From Gemmatimonadota bacterium (GTDB lineage: Bacteria; Gemmatimonadota; Gemmatimonadetes; Longimicrobiales; Gaopeijiaceae), in assembly GCA_007125125.1 (NCBI GenBank), contig SLDT01000261.1, positions 1 through 34,744 on the forward strand: DNA of 34,744 bases. The letters run 5' to 3'. Positions 8,823-19,847 of the stretch are shown in pieces (within the stretch, counting starts at the first letter, position 1; each line of letters begins with the position of its first letter). A program made the position numbers and the translations under genes. Below the pieces are notes generated by a model. That model had not been told where the DNA came from, did no database searches, and worked only from the letters and a program-made list of their open reading frames with translations.

Positions 8823-9361
8823 CCGGTGCGGGGGGGAGCGGCCTCGCCTGGGGGCTCGGGTCCGACCTCCTCGGGGGGGATCCCGTGGTAGAGCATCAGG
8901 ACCTGGTCGAGGAGCGCCGAGGTGAGGTCGAGTTCGAGCTCGCGGCGTTCGGCTTCGTCGGGAGCGGTGTCGTCGTTGCTCGCGGGGTCTCCGAGGTCGA
9001 TGACCCGTCCGGCGAGAAAGCGCATCAGGTCTTCGACGACCTGCGGACGGGGTTCGGCGGCAGCGAGTGCATCGGCCTGGACCTCGGTGAGAAGGAGGCC
9101 CCGCACGTAGGCGAGGACACCGGGAAAGGTGAGCGTGGCGAGCGGACCGCCATCCAGCTCCTCCTCACCGGTGACATTCTCCCACTCGAGGTCGTTCCAG
9201 TAGAGCTCGCGGGCCTCCCCGAGGAGGTAGTCCCTGCGCTCCCGGGTCAGGGGAGAGTCCGCCGCCTTCGGGATGCGCAGGGGGCGGCCGATCGTCTGTT
9301 CGAGTCGGACCCGTCGCTCCTGGACGAGGGCATCGGGATCCTGCATGGACGGTGTGGTCAT
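8819..9361 (-). CDS. Unrecognised acidic protein, first gene of the tilS-ftsH operon
   Basis: I do not recognise this family. The ATG at 9361 gives 180 aa (MTTPSMQDPD...); a second ATG 15 nt downstream is possible, and neither has a clear ribosome-binding site. The open frame extends further upstream, but that part is low-complexity Pro/Arg sequence running across a terminator and a tRNA, so I exclude it. The protein is acidic and mostly helical, with no signal peptide and no full membrane helix. The most conserved-looking core is RRDYLLGEARELYWNDLEWEN, then the FPGVLAYVRGLLL segment. The stop overlaps the GDPD start, so it is probably real and co-expressed. Confidence 0.75.
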   Translation of the reverse strand: MTTPSMQDPDALVQERRVRLEQTIGRPLRIPKAADSPLTRERRDYLLGEARELYWNDLEWENVTGEEELDGGPLATLTFPGVLAYVRGLLLTEVQADALAAAEPRPQVVEDLMRFLAGRVIDLGDPASNDDTAPDEAERRELELDLTSALLDQVLMLYHGIPPEEVGPEPPGEAAPPRTG

Positions 9362-9478
9362 GGGTGTCGCCCGCAGGGGCTGGGTTTCGCTGTGGTGGGC
9401 CGGGCTCTGCCGGGGGGGGGCCGGACGCGGGGCGGCCGAGGGGGCTGGCCCCGGGAGGACCCCGAAGGTTTCGGGGTG

Positions 9479-9506
9479 AAGATACGCCCGGGGAGCGTCG
9501 GGGCAA
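9479..9506 (-). promoter_or_regulatory. Possible sigma70-type promoter of the tilS-hpt-ftsH operon
   Basis: On the minus strand TTGCCC (9501-9506) and TATCTT (9479-9484) are spaced 16 nt apart; each matches 4 of 6 consensus bases. The site lies between the upstream terminator and the first gene of the next operon, exactly where a promoter is needed. The match is modest, and this GC-rich sequence gives few alternatives. Confidence 0.35.
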
Positions 9507-9657
9507 GGCGTTGGGCGGGATCGGTGGATGGGGGTGGGGAGGATTCGATCGCGGGCGCCGCGGACGACCGCCTCTTCCGGGTCCGGATCGAGCGGGAGCT
9601 CGAATCGGATCGTGCTCTGGCGCGAAGTCCGCTGACGAACCTCGGACTCCGGACACG

Positions 9658-9684
9658 AAAAAGGCCCCTCCGGTTGGAGGGGCC
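9658..9684 (-). terminator. Rho-independent terminator after tRNA-Met
   Basis: On the minus strand a perfect 9-bp stem (GGCCCCTCC / GGAGGGGCC, 9663-9684) with a 4-nt loop is followed directly by five T residues (9658-9662). It lies 40 nt after the 3' end of the tRNA gene and closes the transcript that includes eno, ftsB and the tRNA. It is the clearest terminator in the window. Confidence 0.88.
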
Positions 9685-9724
9685 GTTGCCCGTGGCCATT
9701 GACGTTCAGGGGCCGTTCGGGGAG

Positions 9725-9798
9725 TGCCGGAGGAGGGACTCGAACCCCCGACACGCGGATTATGATTCCGCTGCTCTAACCAGCTGAGCTACTCCGGC
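9725..9798 (-). tRNA. tRNA-Met, anticodon CAT
   Basis: A complete 74-nt cloverleaf on the minus strand without an encoded CCA. The acceptor stem GCCGGAG/CTCCGGC has discriminator A. The D arm is GCTC...GAGC, the anticodon stem GCGGA/TCCGC with loop ATCATAA (anticodon CAT), the variable loop 5 nt, and the T arm GGGGG-TTCGAGT-CCCTC. A paired G1-C72, and no run of three G-C pairs in the anticodon stem, argue against the initiator. Elongator Met is the best call. Positions 4-5 are G, not the C4/C5 pairs preferred by TilS substrates in E. coli, which makes tRNA-Ile(CAU) less likely but not excluded. Confidence 0.93.
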
Positions 9799-9834
9799 AG
9801 GAGCCTGAAACGTTAGGCCCCCACGAGGGGGGTG

Positions 9835-10107
9835 TCAAGGCTGCGTGAAGCGGTAGAGGACCTCTCCCTCCCGGATGAGTCCGAAGCGCTCCCGGGCGAT
9901 CGTCTCGAGTGCCATGTCGTCGCTCTCGAGCGAGTCGGCTCGGGCACGGAGCGAGTCCGTGCGCAGCTCGAGCGTTTCGAGCTCGGCCTCGAGCGCCTCG
10001 GCACTCCGGTTCACTTCGCGCACGTCGAGCGCAGTATACTCGCCGCCAAAGAGGGCATAGTAACCCGCAAGGAGAATCGCGCCGGGGAGGATGAGTCGCT
10101 TGATCAC
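9835..10107 (-). CDS. ftsB: FtsB/DivIC-like septum formation initiator protein
   Basis: A small 90-aa bitopic protein of the divisome. I take the GTG at 10107, 7 nt after the eno stop; the longer frame is antisense-type sequence inside eno. A membrane helix spans about residues 5-22 (ILPGAILLAGYYALF). It is followed by a coiled coil of roughly 40 residues rich in Glu, Leu and Arg (EALEAELETLELRTDSLRA), and a closing segment ETIARERFGLIREGEVLYRF that fits the DivIC/FtsB family well. The eno-ftsB pairing is common in many bacteria. Confidence 0.88.
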   Translation of the reverse strand: MIKRLILPGAILLAGYYALFGGEYTALDVREVNRSAEALEAELETLELRTDSLRARADSLESDDMALETIARERFGLIREGEVLYRFTQP

Positions 10108-10114
10108 GTCAGAT

Positions 10115-12218
<2,104 letters not shown>

Positions 12219-12222
<4 letters not shown>

Positions 12223-13193
12223 GGCTCGGCCTCGTCTTGGAAGTGGTCGTATCCCGATCCCGCGAGGAGAAGGGGGATTCCGCCCGGTTCATGGCGCAGG
12301 GCCACCCCCGCTCCACGGGTGGTCCGACCGATCCGGGTGATCTCAAGATCGAAGGTCCGACCGAAGTCTTCCACCCCCCGGGGATCAAGTCCCCCTCGGG
12401 GACAGGCGACCAGGAGCTCGTAGTCGTCGCCCCCGCGGAGGGCCGTCTCGAGGTCGCCCACGCCCTCGGCGAGGGGAATCTCGAAGCCGTCGAGTTCGAT
12501 GCCGAGGCCGGAGGCGCCACCGAGATGTGCAGCGTCCCCCGCCAGACCGTCCGAAAGGTCGATGGCCGCGCGAGCGCCTGCATGCCGGGCAAGCCAGCGT
12601 GCCTCGGTGAGGCGGGGTGCCGGTTCGGCCCAGAGGGCGCGATGCGCCGGGGCGGGCTCCCGTCCGGACTGCCAGCCCCGCACCGCCGTGGCGGCTCCTC
12701 CGAGACGCCCGGTCACCCAGAGTTCATCGCCCAGGTGCGCCCCCGAGCGCAGCAGGGGGTATTCGGTACGTCCGAGGGCGACCACATCGACGAGAAGAGG
12801 TCCCGGTGACCGCGTGAGATCGCCCCCGATCAGCGCACCCCCGAGTTCCTCGACCCGATCCCGAAGTCCGCGCATGAGGGCCTCGCCCTCGGACCAGCGG
12901 CCCGCCGGGATCGCCACGGAGGCGAGCACGCCGGTGAACTCGGCCCCCATGGCGGCGATGTCGCTGATTGCGCAGGCGGCCGCCCTCCTTCCGGCCTGGC
13001 TCGGGGTGATCCAGTCGAGATCGAAGTGCACCCCTTCGATCGCAAGGTCGGTCGACAGCACGAGGTCGGGCGTCACCAGGGCTGCGTCGTCGCCCGGCCC
13101 GACCAGGACCTCGCTCGGCCTGAGCACCATGCCCTGAAGAAAGGCACGGATGCGGTCGAACTCCTCCCCGGGGCCGAGCGCAGAGGGTCTCAA
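12219..13193 (-). CDS. thiL: Thiamine-monophosphate kinase
   Basis: Phosphorylates thiamine monophosphate to the active diphosphate. The 324-aa AIRS-fold protein shows VGPGDDAA near the start, STDLAIEGVHF, ISDIAAMGA, LIGGDLTRS, DLSDGLAGDA and GGDDYELL, and ends with the characteristic GYDHF. The start is TTG, overlapping the nnr stop in TTGA; the family's N-terminal EFDRIRAFL follows a dozen residues later, so the start is reasonable. No other thiamine genes lie in the window. Confidence 0.96.
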
Positions 13194-14815
13194 TGGACGG
13201 CCGGAAGGTCGAGGAGCAGGGTCTCGAGCGAGGACAGGGGGTCGTCGTGTGCCGGAGCCGTCGGCGCGAGCGCGCCCTGGATCCCCTCGGCCACCTCGGA
13301 GGGCAGGAGCGCCTCTCCACGGCCCGCAAGGAGGGCGGAGCGCCCCGTCGCGTGCAGGGCCAGCGCCCCCGCGGTCCGGGCATCGAGTCCGCGCGCGGCG
13401 AAGGCCCCTGCGGCTCCGGTCAGGACGTCACCCATCCCGGCGCGCGCCAGGTCGGAACTCCCTTCAAGGGCGAGAAGCGCTGGACGCGCCTCCGGAGAAG
13501 CCACGAGCGAGGGTGCTCCCTTCAGGAGAACGGTTGCGTTGAAGCGCCTGGCGATCCGTCCGGCAGCCGCGACGGGATCGGCCGTGATGCCCTCCGCCCC
13601 CGCCTCTTCGAGGAGTCGGGCGGCCTCGCCGGGATGCGGGGTGAGCAGGACCCGGTCCGGCGGGAGTCCCGTCGGGAGCCGGATCCTCGCCGCGGCAAGG
13701 AGGTTGAGCGCGTCGGCATCGAGGACGAGGCCCCGAGCGGGCTCCGCACCCTCCCCGCCAGCGCCCTCCGACCCCGGGAAGAAGGCCTCGAGGGCGACCG
13801 AGAGCGCGGCCGCGGCCTTCTCACCCAGACCGAGCCCGGGACCGAGGGCGAGGGCGTCGCTCGACTCGACTGCGGCTCGGAGCGCCTCCCGGTCCCCGGC
13901 GTCCACGAGAACGACCTCGGGGAGTGCATCGTGCAGCGTCCCGAAGAGCGAGGCGGGCAGCGCGAGACGGAGGTACCCGACCCCTGCACGGAGCGCAGCG
14001 CGGGCGGCGAGGACGGCGGCACCTGCCATCCCCGGTGAGCCGGCGACGAGGAGGAGCCTTCCTCCCGCATTCTTGTGGTCGGTGGGGGAGCGGCGGGGTC
14101 GCACGGTGTGCGCCCACCCCGGGGTGATGCAGAGGGCCGATGCGTCGTCCGCACCCCAGGGCGGAAAGCCGATCTCGAGGGCCACGATGCGCCCGGCCAG
14201 GGTGCGGCCGGGATGCAGGAGGGTCCCGAGCTTGGGCGCTCCGAAGGCCGCGGTGGTCACCGCGCGGACCGCGGCGCCGGGGACGGCCCCCGTGTCGGCA
14301 TCGACGCCGGAGGGGAGGTCGAGGGCAAGCACGGGGGCGCGGGCATCGTTCATGGCCTCGATCGCTGCGCCCTGGAGCCGGCGCGGCGCACCGCTCAGCC
14401 CCGTACCGAGCAGCGCGTCGACGATCACGGCGGCCCCGGTGAAGTGCTCGGGATGGACGGCGGCCGCGTCGAGGAGGTCCCTACGCTCCAGGTGCCATCC
14501 ATGGAGGAGCGGGTCCGGATGCGGACGACGCCCCACGACAAGGAGGCGGGCGTTGCGCCCACGGGCCACGAGGGTGCGGGCGAGCACGAGGCCGTCTCCG
14601 CCATTCTTCCCCGCACCGGCCACGACGAGGACCGGGCCCTGTGGGTGAAGCCGCTGGAGGAGGTCTGCGGCCGCGCGACCCGCGCTTTCCATGAGAACGG
14701 CTCCCGGGACGCCATCCCGCTCCTGCGCCAGCCGGTCGAAGGCAGCCGCTTCGGCACCGGTGGGAGCGGGGAGGCAGGCGACCCCCCGCGGGAGGAGCGT
14801 CGCCGATCGAGTCAC
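13190..14815 (-). CDS. nnr: Bifunctional NAD(P)H-hydrate epimerase / ADP-dependent dehydratase
   Basis: Repairs damaged hydrated NAD(P)H. I use the GTG at 14815, overlapping the upstream stop as GTGA, giving 541 aa; the much longer frame runs through two upstream genes. The N-terminal YjeF_N epimerase half (about 1-220) carries GAGKNGGDG at 67-75, DALLGTGLSG and DLPSGVDADTG. The C-terminal kinase-like half carries AGSPGMAGAAVLAA, GPGLGLGE, LDADALNLL, LTPHPGEAARLL and KGAPSLV. The usual GSGDVL nucleotide motif reads GMGDVLTG here, keeping the catalytic aspartate. tsaE, a frequent neighbour elsewhere, is absent. Confidence 0.95.
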   Translation of the reverse strand: MTRSATLLPRGVACLPAPTGAEAAAFDRLAQERDGVPGAVLMESAGRAAADLLQRLHPQGPVLVVAGAGKNGGDGLVLARTLVARGRNARLLVVGRRPHPDPLLHGWHLERRDLLDAAAVHPEHFTGAAVIVDALLGTGLSGAPRRLQGAAIEAMNDARAPVLALDLPSGVDADTGAVPGAAVRAVTTAAFGAPKLGTLLHPGRTLAGRIVALEIGFPPWGADDASALCITPGWAHTVRPRRSPTDHKNAGGRLLLVAGSPGMAGAAVLAARAALRAGVGYLRLALPASLFGTLHDALPEVVLVDAGDREALRAAVESSDALALGPGLGLGEKAAAALSVALEAFFPGSEGAGGEGAEPARGLVLDADALNLLAAARIRLPTGLPPDRVLLTPHPGEAARLLEEAGAEGITADPVAAAGRIARRFNATVLLKGAPSLVASPEARPALLALEGSSDLARAGMGDVLTGAAGAFAARGLDARTAGALALHATGRSALLAGRGEALLPSEVAEGIQGALAPTAPAHDDPLSSLETLLLDLPAVH

Positions 14816-15216
14816 GCCTCCTCGCCCACGGTCCAGGGGTAGTTGCGCTCGAATGCCTCGGCGAAGTCGTAGATGCCCCGGAAGTCCTGGATCCGGTCGT
14901 CGTCTTCCTTCACGAGGATTCCTGCATCCACGAGGGCGAAGACAACCTCCCCGAGGTCTTCCGTGGAATGGACCCCCCAGTGCTCGAGGACCGTGCGCGC
15001 CATCGGTCCGAACTCCTGGATGGCGAGCCGGCGCACTCCCTGCGCGAGCTCGGCCCCGGAGAGATGCCGGGGCTCGTCGAGGAGCTCGATCGTGTGGTGC
15101 AGGGCAGAGAGCACGAAGAGATAGGCCTTGGCGTGGAACCGCGGATTGCGCTCCGCGAGTCGATCCAGGATCCCGTCGGCGAATTGGACGTCGGTCATCT
15201 GCGAATTGTGGGCCAT
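14812..15216 (-). CDS. Minf_1886-family protein of unknown function
   Basis: A small protein I recognise as resembling the Minf_1886 (Plancto_Ver_chp) family, known mainly from Planctomycetes, Verrucomicrobia and relatives; its function is not established. I choose the ATG at 15216 (134 aa, MAHNSQMTDVQ). A GTG at 15243 and an ATG at 15198 are alternatives, and none has a strong ribosome-binding site. The protein is helical and cytoplasmic. The segment FGPMARTVLEHWGVHSTEDLGEV and the ending DFRGIYDFAEAFE are its most family-like parts. Its stop overlaps the nnr start. Confidence 0.8.
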   Translation of the reverse strand: MAHNSQMTDVQFADGILDRLAERNPRFHAKAYLFVLSALHHTIELLDEPRHLSGAELAQGVRRLAIQEFGPMARTVLEHWGVHSTEDLGEVVFALVDAGILVKEDDDRIQDFRGIYDFAEAFERNYPWTVGEEA

Positions 15217-15269
15217 CCGCGGTCTCGGCGCCAGTAGGCGCACGCACGAACCGCCGGCCGGGTAGCCCG

Positions 15270-16547
15270 TCAGCTCCCGACTTCGAGCTCCGGGTACAGG
15301 GGAAAGACCCGACAGAACTCCTCGACCTCTGCCCGGACCCGATTCTGAATGGTGACGTCGTCGGGGGCGTCAAGGACGTCACCGATCCAGCCTCCGATGC
15401 GCCGCAGCTCGGGCTCGCCCATGCCCCGACTCGTGAGCGCGGCGGTGCCGATCCGGAGCCCGGAGGTCACGAAGGGGGAGCGCTGCTCTCCGGGCACGGT
15501 GTTCTTGTTCACCGTGATTCCCGCGTGCTCGAGGGCCGCCTCCGCCGCCTTCCCCGTGAGGTCGTCATGGGAGCGGAGGTCGACGAGGATGAGGTGGTTG
15601 TCCGTGCCCCCCGAGACGAGGTCGTACCCCCGTTCCATGAGGGTGTCGCCAAGGGCACGTGCGTTGGCCACGACCTGGCGCGCGTAGTCGGCGAAGGTCG
15701 GCCTCAGGGCCTCGCGGAAGGCGACGGCCTTCGCCGCGATCACGTGCATGAGAGGGCCGCCCTGCATTCCGGGGAAGACCGCCTTGTCCACTGCGCGGGC
15801 ATGCTCCTCCCTGCAGAGGATGATGCCCCCGCGCGGCCCCCGGAGGGTCTTGTGCGTGGTCGAGGTGACCACGTCCGCATGCGGCACCGGGCTCGGGTGG
15901 ACTCCGGCAGCCACGAGTCCGGCGATGTGGGCCATGTCGACCATGAGCAGGGCATCGACCTCGCGCGCGATGGCCCCGAATGCCTCGAAGTCGATGGTAC
16001 GCGGGTAGGCGCTTGCACCCGCAACGATCATCCGGGGGCGCAGGGTGCGCGCCTGCTCGCGGAGGGCATCATAGTCGATGAGCCCCGTACCCTCGTCGAC
16101 GCCGTAGCCCTCGACCCGGTAGAGGATGCCGGAAGCGTTCACGGGCGAACCGTGCGTCAGGTGCCCCCCGTGGGAGAGGCTCATCCCGAGCACCGGGTCG
16201 CCCGGCTCGAGAAAGGCGAGGTAGACCGCCATGTTTGCCTGAGCCCCGGAATGGGGCTGGACATTCGCGTGGTCCGCGCCAAAGAGCTCGCACGCACGGC
16301 TGCGCGCGAGCTCCTCGGCGACGTCCACGAACTCACACCCCCCGTAGTACCGCTTGCCGGGCAGTCCCTCGGCGTACTTGTTCGTAAGCACGGTGCCCGC
16401 CGCCTCGAGGACGGCCATCGAGACGAAGTTCTCCGACGCGATGAGCTCGAGTCCCTGCGACTGGCGCTTCAACTCGGCACGAACTGCCTCGAAGATCTCG
16501 GGGTCGGTCCGGCTCAGGTGCTCGAGAGGGGGGGTGTGCTCGATCAT
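15270..16547 (-). CDS. glyA: Serine hydroxymethyltransferase
   Basis: A PLP enzyme converting serine plus tetrahydrofolate to glycine plus methylene-tetrahydrofolate, the main source of one-carbon units. The 425-aa length is normal. Motifs include [10 protein letters not shown] (34-43), [43 protein letters not shown], and the PLP-lysine region [13 protein letters not shown] with K233. The ATG overlaps the leucine dehydrogenase stop (ATGA). The gene ends 53 nt before the Minf_1886 start chosen here. Confidence 0.98.
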   Translation of the reverse strand: MIEHTPPLEHLSRTDPEIFEAVRAELKRQSQGLELIASENFVSMAVLEAAGTVLTNKYAEGLPGKRYYGGCEFVDVAEELARSRACELFGADHANVQPHSGAQANMAVYLAFLEPGDPVLGMSLSHGGHLTHGSPVNASGILYRVEGYGVDEGTGLIDYDALREQARTLRPRMIVAGASAYPRTIDFEAFGAIAREVDALLMVDMAHIAGLVAAGVHPSPVPHADVVTSTTHKTLRGPRGGIILCREEHARAVDKAVFPGMQGGPLMHVIAAKAVAFREALRPTFADYARQVVANARALGDTLMERGYDLVSGGTDNHLILVDLRSHDDLTGKAAEAALEHAGITVNKNTVPGEQRSPFVTSGLRIGTAALTSRGMGEPELRRIGGWIGDVLDAPDDVTIQNRVRAEVEEFCRVFPLYPELEVGS

Positions 16548-17626
16548 ACGTAGCTTCGGTGGAGGTAACGGGTGCGCTGGATCCGCTGCTCGGCCACGCG
16601 GTCGGCGGCCTGCGCGGTGGGGAGTCCGTCTCTCTCGGCGAGCTCGAAGATCCGGTGCAGGGTGTTGTAGATCTCCCCGGCCTTCCGCTTGCTCCGATCC
16701 GGAGACCAGCTGTGCAGCTCCCCATAGACATTGATGAGCCCGCCGGCGTTGATCACGTAGTCGGGGGCGTACAGGACTCCACGCTCGTGGAGGATCTCTC
16801 CGTGCCGGGGACGGGCCAGCTGGTTGTTCGCCGCCCCGGCCACGATGTCGACCTTGAGCACCTTCAGGGTGTCGTCGTTCACGACCGACCCGAGGGCGCA
16901 GGGAGCGAAGATGTCGGCGTCGATGGCGTAGATCTCGTCCGGCGCCACGACGTGGGCACCGAAGTCGTCACGAACCCGCGCGATCCGGTCCTGGTCGATG
17001 TCCGTCACCGTCAACCGGGCTCCCTCCTCATGGAGGAAGGCGCAGAGGTGGTACCCCACGTTGCCGAGGCCCTGCACCGTGACATGCCGTCCGGCCAGTG
17101 AGGCATCGCCGTAACGGCGCTCGGCGCAGGCCCGGATGCCCTGGTAGGTCCCGAATGCCGTGACGGGCGAGGGGTCGCCCGACCCCTCGTGCAGCCCGAC
17201 CACGGAGTCCGTCTCCATTCGGACGTAGTCCATGTCGTCAACGGAGGTCCCGACGTCCTCGGCCGTGATGTAGCGCCCCCCGAGGGACTCGACCGCCCGC
17301 CCGTGGGCCCGGAAGATCATCTCCCGGTCCCGGGTCCGGTTGTCCCCGATGATGACGGACTTCCCGCCCCCCAGGTTCACCCCGGCGATCGCGGCCTTGT
17401 ACGTCATCCCCTGGGACAGGCGGAGAACGTCGACGAAGGCCTCCTCGTCCGAACTGTAGTTCCAGAATCGGGTCCCCCCGAGGGCGGGCCCCATCGTCGT
17501 ATCGTGAATCGCGATGATTCCCCGGTACCCGATCTCGGGCTCCGACCAGAAGACGATCTGCTCGTGTCCGTGGGTAGCGAGGTGCTCGAATACCTTCATC
17601 CGCATCGGCTCCATGTTCATGGTCAT
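16544..17626 (-). CDS. Leucine dehydrogenase (Glu/Leu/Phe/Val dehydrogenase family)
   Basis: An NAD-dependent amino-acid dehydrogenase, most like leucine dehydrogenase, which deaminates branched-chain amino acids to 2-oxoacids. The 360-aa protein shows [10 protein letters not shown] (46-55), [20 protein letters not shown] with the likely catalytic lysine K77, and the nucleotide-binding GLGNVG at 186-191. Its length fits LeuDH rather than the longer hexameric GDHs. ATGs occur at codons 1, 3 and 5; GGGAG lies 7 nt before the one at 17620, so the true start may be two codons later than given. Acyl-CoA dehydrogenase and thiolase genes upstream suggest branched-chain amino-acid breakdown. Valine or phenylalanine activity cannot be excluded. 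Confidence 0.9.
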   Translation of the reverse strand: MTMNMEPMRMKVFEHLATHGHEQIVFWSEPEIGYRGIIAIHDTTMGPALGGTRFWNYSSDEEAFVDVLRLSQGMTYKAAIAGVNLGGGKSVIIGDNRTRDREMIFRAHGRAVESLGGRYITAEDVGTSVDDMDYVRMETDSVVGLHEGSGDPSPVTAFGTYQGIRACAERRYGDASLAGRHVTVQGLGNVGYHLCAFLHEEGARLTVTDIDQDRIARVRDDFGAHVVAPDEIYAIDADIFAPCALGSVVNDDTLKVLKVDIVAGAANNQLARPRHGEILHERGVLYAPDYVINAGGLINVYGELHSWSPDRSKRKAGEIYNTLHRIFELAERDGLPTAQAADRVAEQRIQRTRYLHRSYV

Positions 17627-17694
17627 GCTCCCGGCACCCTTGTAGGAACCGGGAGGAGTCGGCCCGAAAGCGGCCGCCTCTCGTTGTGTCCGTC

Positions 17695-18888
17695 TCAGTC
17701 GGCCCCGCCGACCGCATCGCGTGCCACGAGCATTCGCAGCACTTCGTTCGAGCCCTCGAAGATCTCGGTCCCCTTTGCGTCACGCATGAGCTTCTCGACG
17801 GGGTAGTCGCGCATGTACCCGTAACCACCGAAGATCTGCACCGCCTCGTCCGAGCACCACATCGCGGCCTCCGAGGCGGCGATCTTCGCGAGGGCACAGC
17901 GGGCCCTGAGGCTTCGCGGGGTCGCGAGGGGGCCGGGCGATCCGGCCTCGAGCTCCCCGGCAACATCGAGGAGAAGCGCCCGCGCCTGGGCGACCCGGAG
18001 TTCCATTCCCGCCAACTTCTCCTGGATCGCCCCGAAGCCCGAGAGCGGGCTCCCGAACTGCTCCCGCTCGTCCGCGTAACGCAGCGCGTGCTCCCGGGCA
18101 GCCTCGGCAATGCCGAGCGCCAGCGCTGCCACCCCGGCTCGTCCAATCTCGAGGGCTCCGAGCGCGATGCGAAGCCCTTCGCCCTCGCCCCCGAGGAGGG
18201 CATCGTCCCCGACCTCGACTCCGTCGAGGGTGAGGGTCACGGTCTCCGAGGCCGAGAAGCCGAGGGTCCGTTCCCGCCCGCTCACCTCGATTCCCGGGGT
18301 CTCCCGAGGAAGGAGGAAGGCCGAGATCCCCTCCCCACCTGGCCGGCCTTCGCCCCCTTCGGATCCCGAGCGCGCGAAGAGGAGGAGGAGCCCCGCGCGG
18401 TCCCCGTTCGTGACCCAGCGCTTCGTGCCGTCGAGCTGCCAGCCCCCGGCCGTCTTCGTGGCGCGCGCCTCGAGGCCTCCCGGATCGCTTCCGGCCTCGG
18501 GCTCCGAGAGCGCAAAGGCCGCGAGCCGCTCTCCCGACGCCAGCTCCGGGAGCCAGCGCTCCTTCTGCGCTTCGCTCCCATGCGCCAGGATCGCCCCGGG
18601 CACCGGCCCGTTGTGGATCGCGAGGGCAAGGGCCACGGCTGGATCGCCCCACCCGAGCGCCTCGAGCGCCAGGAGGTACGACGCGATGTCGAGGTCGAGC
18701 CCCCCGTAGGCCTCCGGAATCCGCATCCCCGCGAAGCCGAGCTCCCCGAGCTTCTCGAAGATCTCGCCCGGGAGCTCCCGGGCCGCGTCCCACGCCTCGA
18801 CATGAGGCCGGATCTCGCCGGCCGCGAACTCCCGCGCGAGCGCGCGGATCTCGAGCTGCTCGTCCGTCACCATGGCGGCTTCAGCCAT
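17695..18888 (-). CDS. Acyl-CoA dehydrogenase
   Basis: A flavoprotein performing alpha-beta dehydrogenation of an acyl-CoA. I use the ATG at 18888 ([10 protein letters not shown], 397 aa), which overlaps the upstream stop by 8 nt; an ATG at 18873 is the alternative. Features are the N-terminal helical domain, [15 protein letters not shown] and WVTNGDRAG in the FAD/substrate region, and [14 protein letters not shown] in the C-terminal helices. The short-chain-type catalytic region is [15 protein letters not shown], with Glu in FEG as the likely base, then [15 protein letters not shown] just before it. The substrate may be butyryl-, isovaleryl- or 2-methylbutyryl-CoA; the sequence alone does not decide. 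Confidence 0.93.
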   Translation of the reverse strand: MAEAAMVTDEQLEIRALAREFAAGEIRPHVEAWDAARELPGEIFEKLGELGFAGMRIPEAYGGLDLDIASYLLALEALGWGDPAVALALAIHNGPVPGAILAHGSEAQKERWLPELASGERLAAFALSEPEAGSDPGGLEARATKTAGGWQLDGTKRWVTNGDRAGLLLLFARSGSEGGEGRPGGEGISAFLLPRETPGIEVSGRERTLGFSASETVTLTLDGVEVGDDALLGGEGEGLRIALGALEIGRAGVAALALGIAEAAREHALRYADEREQFGSPLSGFGAIQEKLAGMELRVAQARALLLDVAGELEAGSPGPLATPRSLRARCALAKIAASEAAMWCSDEAVQIFGGYGYMRDYPVEKLMRDAKGTEIFEGSNEVLRMLVARDAVGGAD

Positions 18889-19750
18889 CGTAGGAGTGGA
18901 AGCCCCGCCCGCTCTTGCGCCCGAGCCACCCTGCCGCGACGTGCTTGCGCAGGAGGGGACAGGGCCGATAGCGGTCATCCCCGAGCTCCCGGTGCAGGAC
19001 CTCCAGGATGTTCAGGCAGGTGTCGAGTCCGATGAGGTCGGCGAGCGCGAGCGGTCCCATCGGATGGTTCATCCCGAGCTTCATGACCGTGTCGATCGCC
19101 TCCGGCTCGGCGACGCCCTCCATCAGGGCGAAGATCGCCTCGTTGATCATCGGCATGAGCACCCGGTTCGAGACGAACCCGGGGTAGTCGTTCACCTCGA
19201 CCGGGGTCTTCCCGAGCGCCCGCGAGAGTTCGATGACCGCCTGCGTCGTGGCGTCGTCCGTCGCGAGCCCGCGGATGACCTCGACGAGCTTCATGAGGGG
19301 CACCGGGTTCATGAAGTGCATCCCGATGACCCGCTCGGGCCGCGAGGTCGCCGCACCCAGCTCGGTGATCGAGATGGACGAGGTGTTCGAGGCCAGGATC
19401 GCATCGGCGGGCGCGGCCGCGTCGAGGGTCCCGAAGAGCTCCCGCTTCAGTTCGATCCGCTCGGGGATCGCCTCCACGACGAGTTGCACGTCCGAGGCCG
19501 CGGCGGCGACATCCGTGCCCCCGCGGATCCGGCCGATCGTCGCCTCCATCTCCTCGGCGGTGAGGATCTCCTTCCTGAGCTGGCGCTCGAGGTTCCGGCG
19601 AATCGTCCCGATCCCCGCCTCGACCGCTTCCTGCGAGACGTCGACAAGCTCGACCTCGAGCCCCTTCCAGGCCATGACATGGGCGATCCCGTTGCCCATC
19701 GTCCCGCCTCCGATCACCGCAACCCTTCGTATCGTCACAAGCTCCTCCAT
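18881..19750 (-). CDS. hbd: 3-hydroxyacyl-CoA (3-hydroxybutyryl-CoA) dehydrogenase
   Basis: Oxidises 3-hydroxyacyl-CoA with NAD, or reduces acetoacetyl-CoA in reverse. The 289-aa single-function protein has the Rossmann motif GGGTMG (14-19), [43 protein letters not shown] with the catalytic His, and [28 protein letters not shown] and the ending [13 protein letters not shown] close the C-terminal domain. A GGGGGAG motif lies about 11 nt before the ATG. It overlaps the acyl-CoA dehydrogenase, with which it would form consecutive beta-oxidation steps together with the thiolase upstream. An enoyl-CoA hydratase is missing from the visible set. Confidence 0.94.
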   Translation of the reverse strand: MEELVTIRRVAVIGGGTMGNGIAHVMAWKGLEVELVDVSQEAVEAGIGTIRRNLERQLRKEILTAEEMEATIGRIRGGTDVAAAASDVQLVVEAIPERIELKRELFGTLDAAAPADAILASNTSSISITELGAATSRPERVIGMHFMNPVPLMKLVEVIRGLATDDATTQAVIELSRALGKTPVEVNDYPGFVSNRVLMPMINEAIFALMEGVAEPEAIDTVMKLGMNHPMGPLALADLIGLDTCLNILEVLHRELGDDRYRPCPLLRKHVAAGWLGRKSGRGFHSYDG

Positions 19751-19847
19751 ATGGTCATCGGCTCCCCCGAGCCGCTCGGTTCACTTCCTGAGGGAATGCG
19801 GGGCCCTTGCCCCGTCCTGCTGATCCTGCAGCCCGGCTGCTGCGGAC

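Larger units (their letters stand above)
9362..9724 (-). other. Intergenic region: tRNA terminator, then operon leader
   Basis: This 363-nt gap holds, in transcription order, the intrinsic terminator after the tRNA (9658-9684), a possible promoter (9479-9506), and a leader of about 110 nt. The leader contains a 7-bp GC hairpin (9460-9466 with 9470-9476) and a run of eight C residues near 9412-9419. The low-complexity reading frame across it looks non-coding. I see no riboswitch I can name. Confidence 0.6.

Noticed and set aside
9460-9476. A 7-bp GC hairpin in the operon leader, considered as a riboswitch or terminator.
   Set aside because: It has no T-tract, no conserved aptamer sequence, and a 3-nt loop; such hairpins are frequent by chance at this GC content.
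9362-9754. N-terminal extension of the 180-aa protein.
   Set aside because: It crosses the terminator and the tRNA gene, and the sequence is Pro/Arg-rich with no conserved look.
14816-15382. N-terminal extension of the nnr reading frame.
   Set aside because: It would overlap the Minf_1886 gene and glyA in full. The GTG overlapping the upstream stop gives the family's normal length.
19732-19742. A TTGTGAC half-site in the first codons of hbd, considered as a Rex site.
   Set aside because: Only one half matches, and the partner half (TTCACAA) is absent at the right spacing. It is coding sequence (Leu-Val-Thr).
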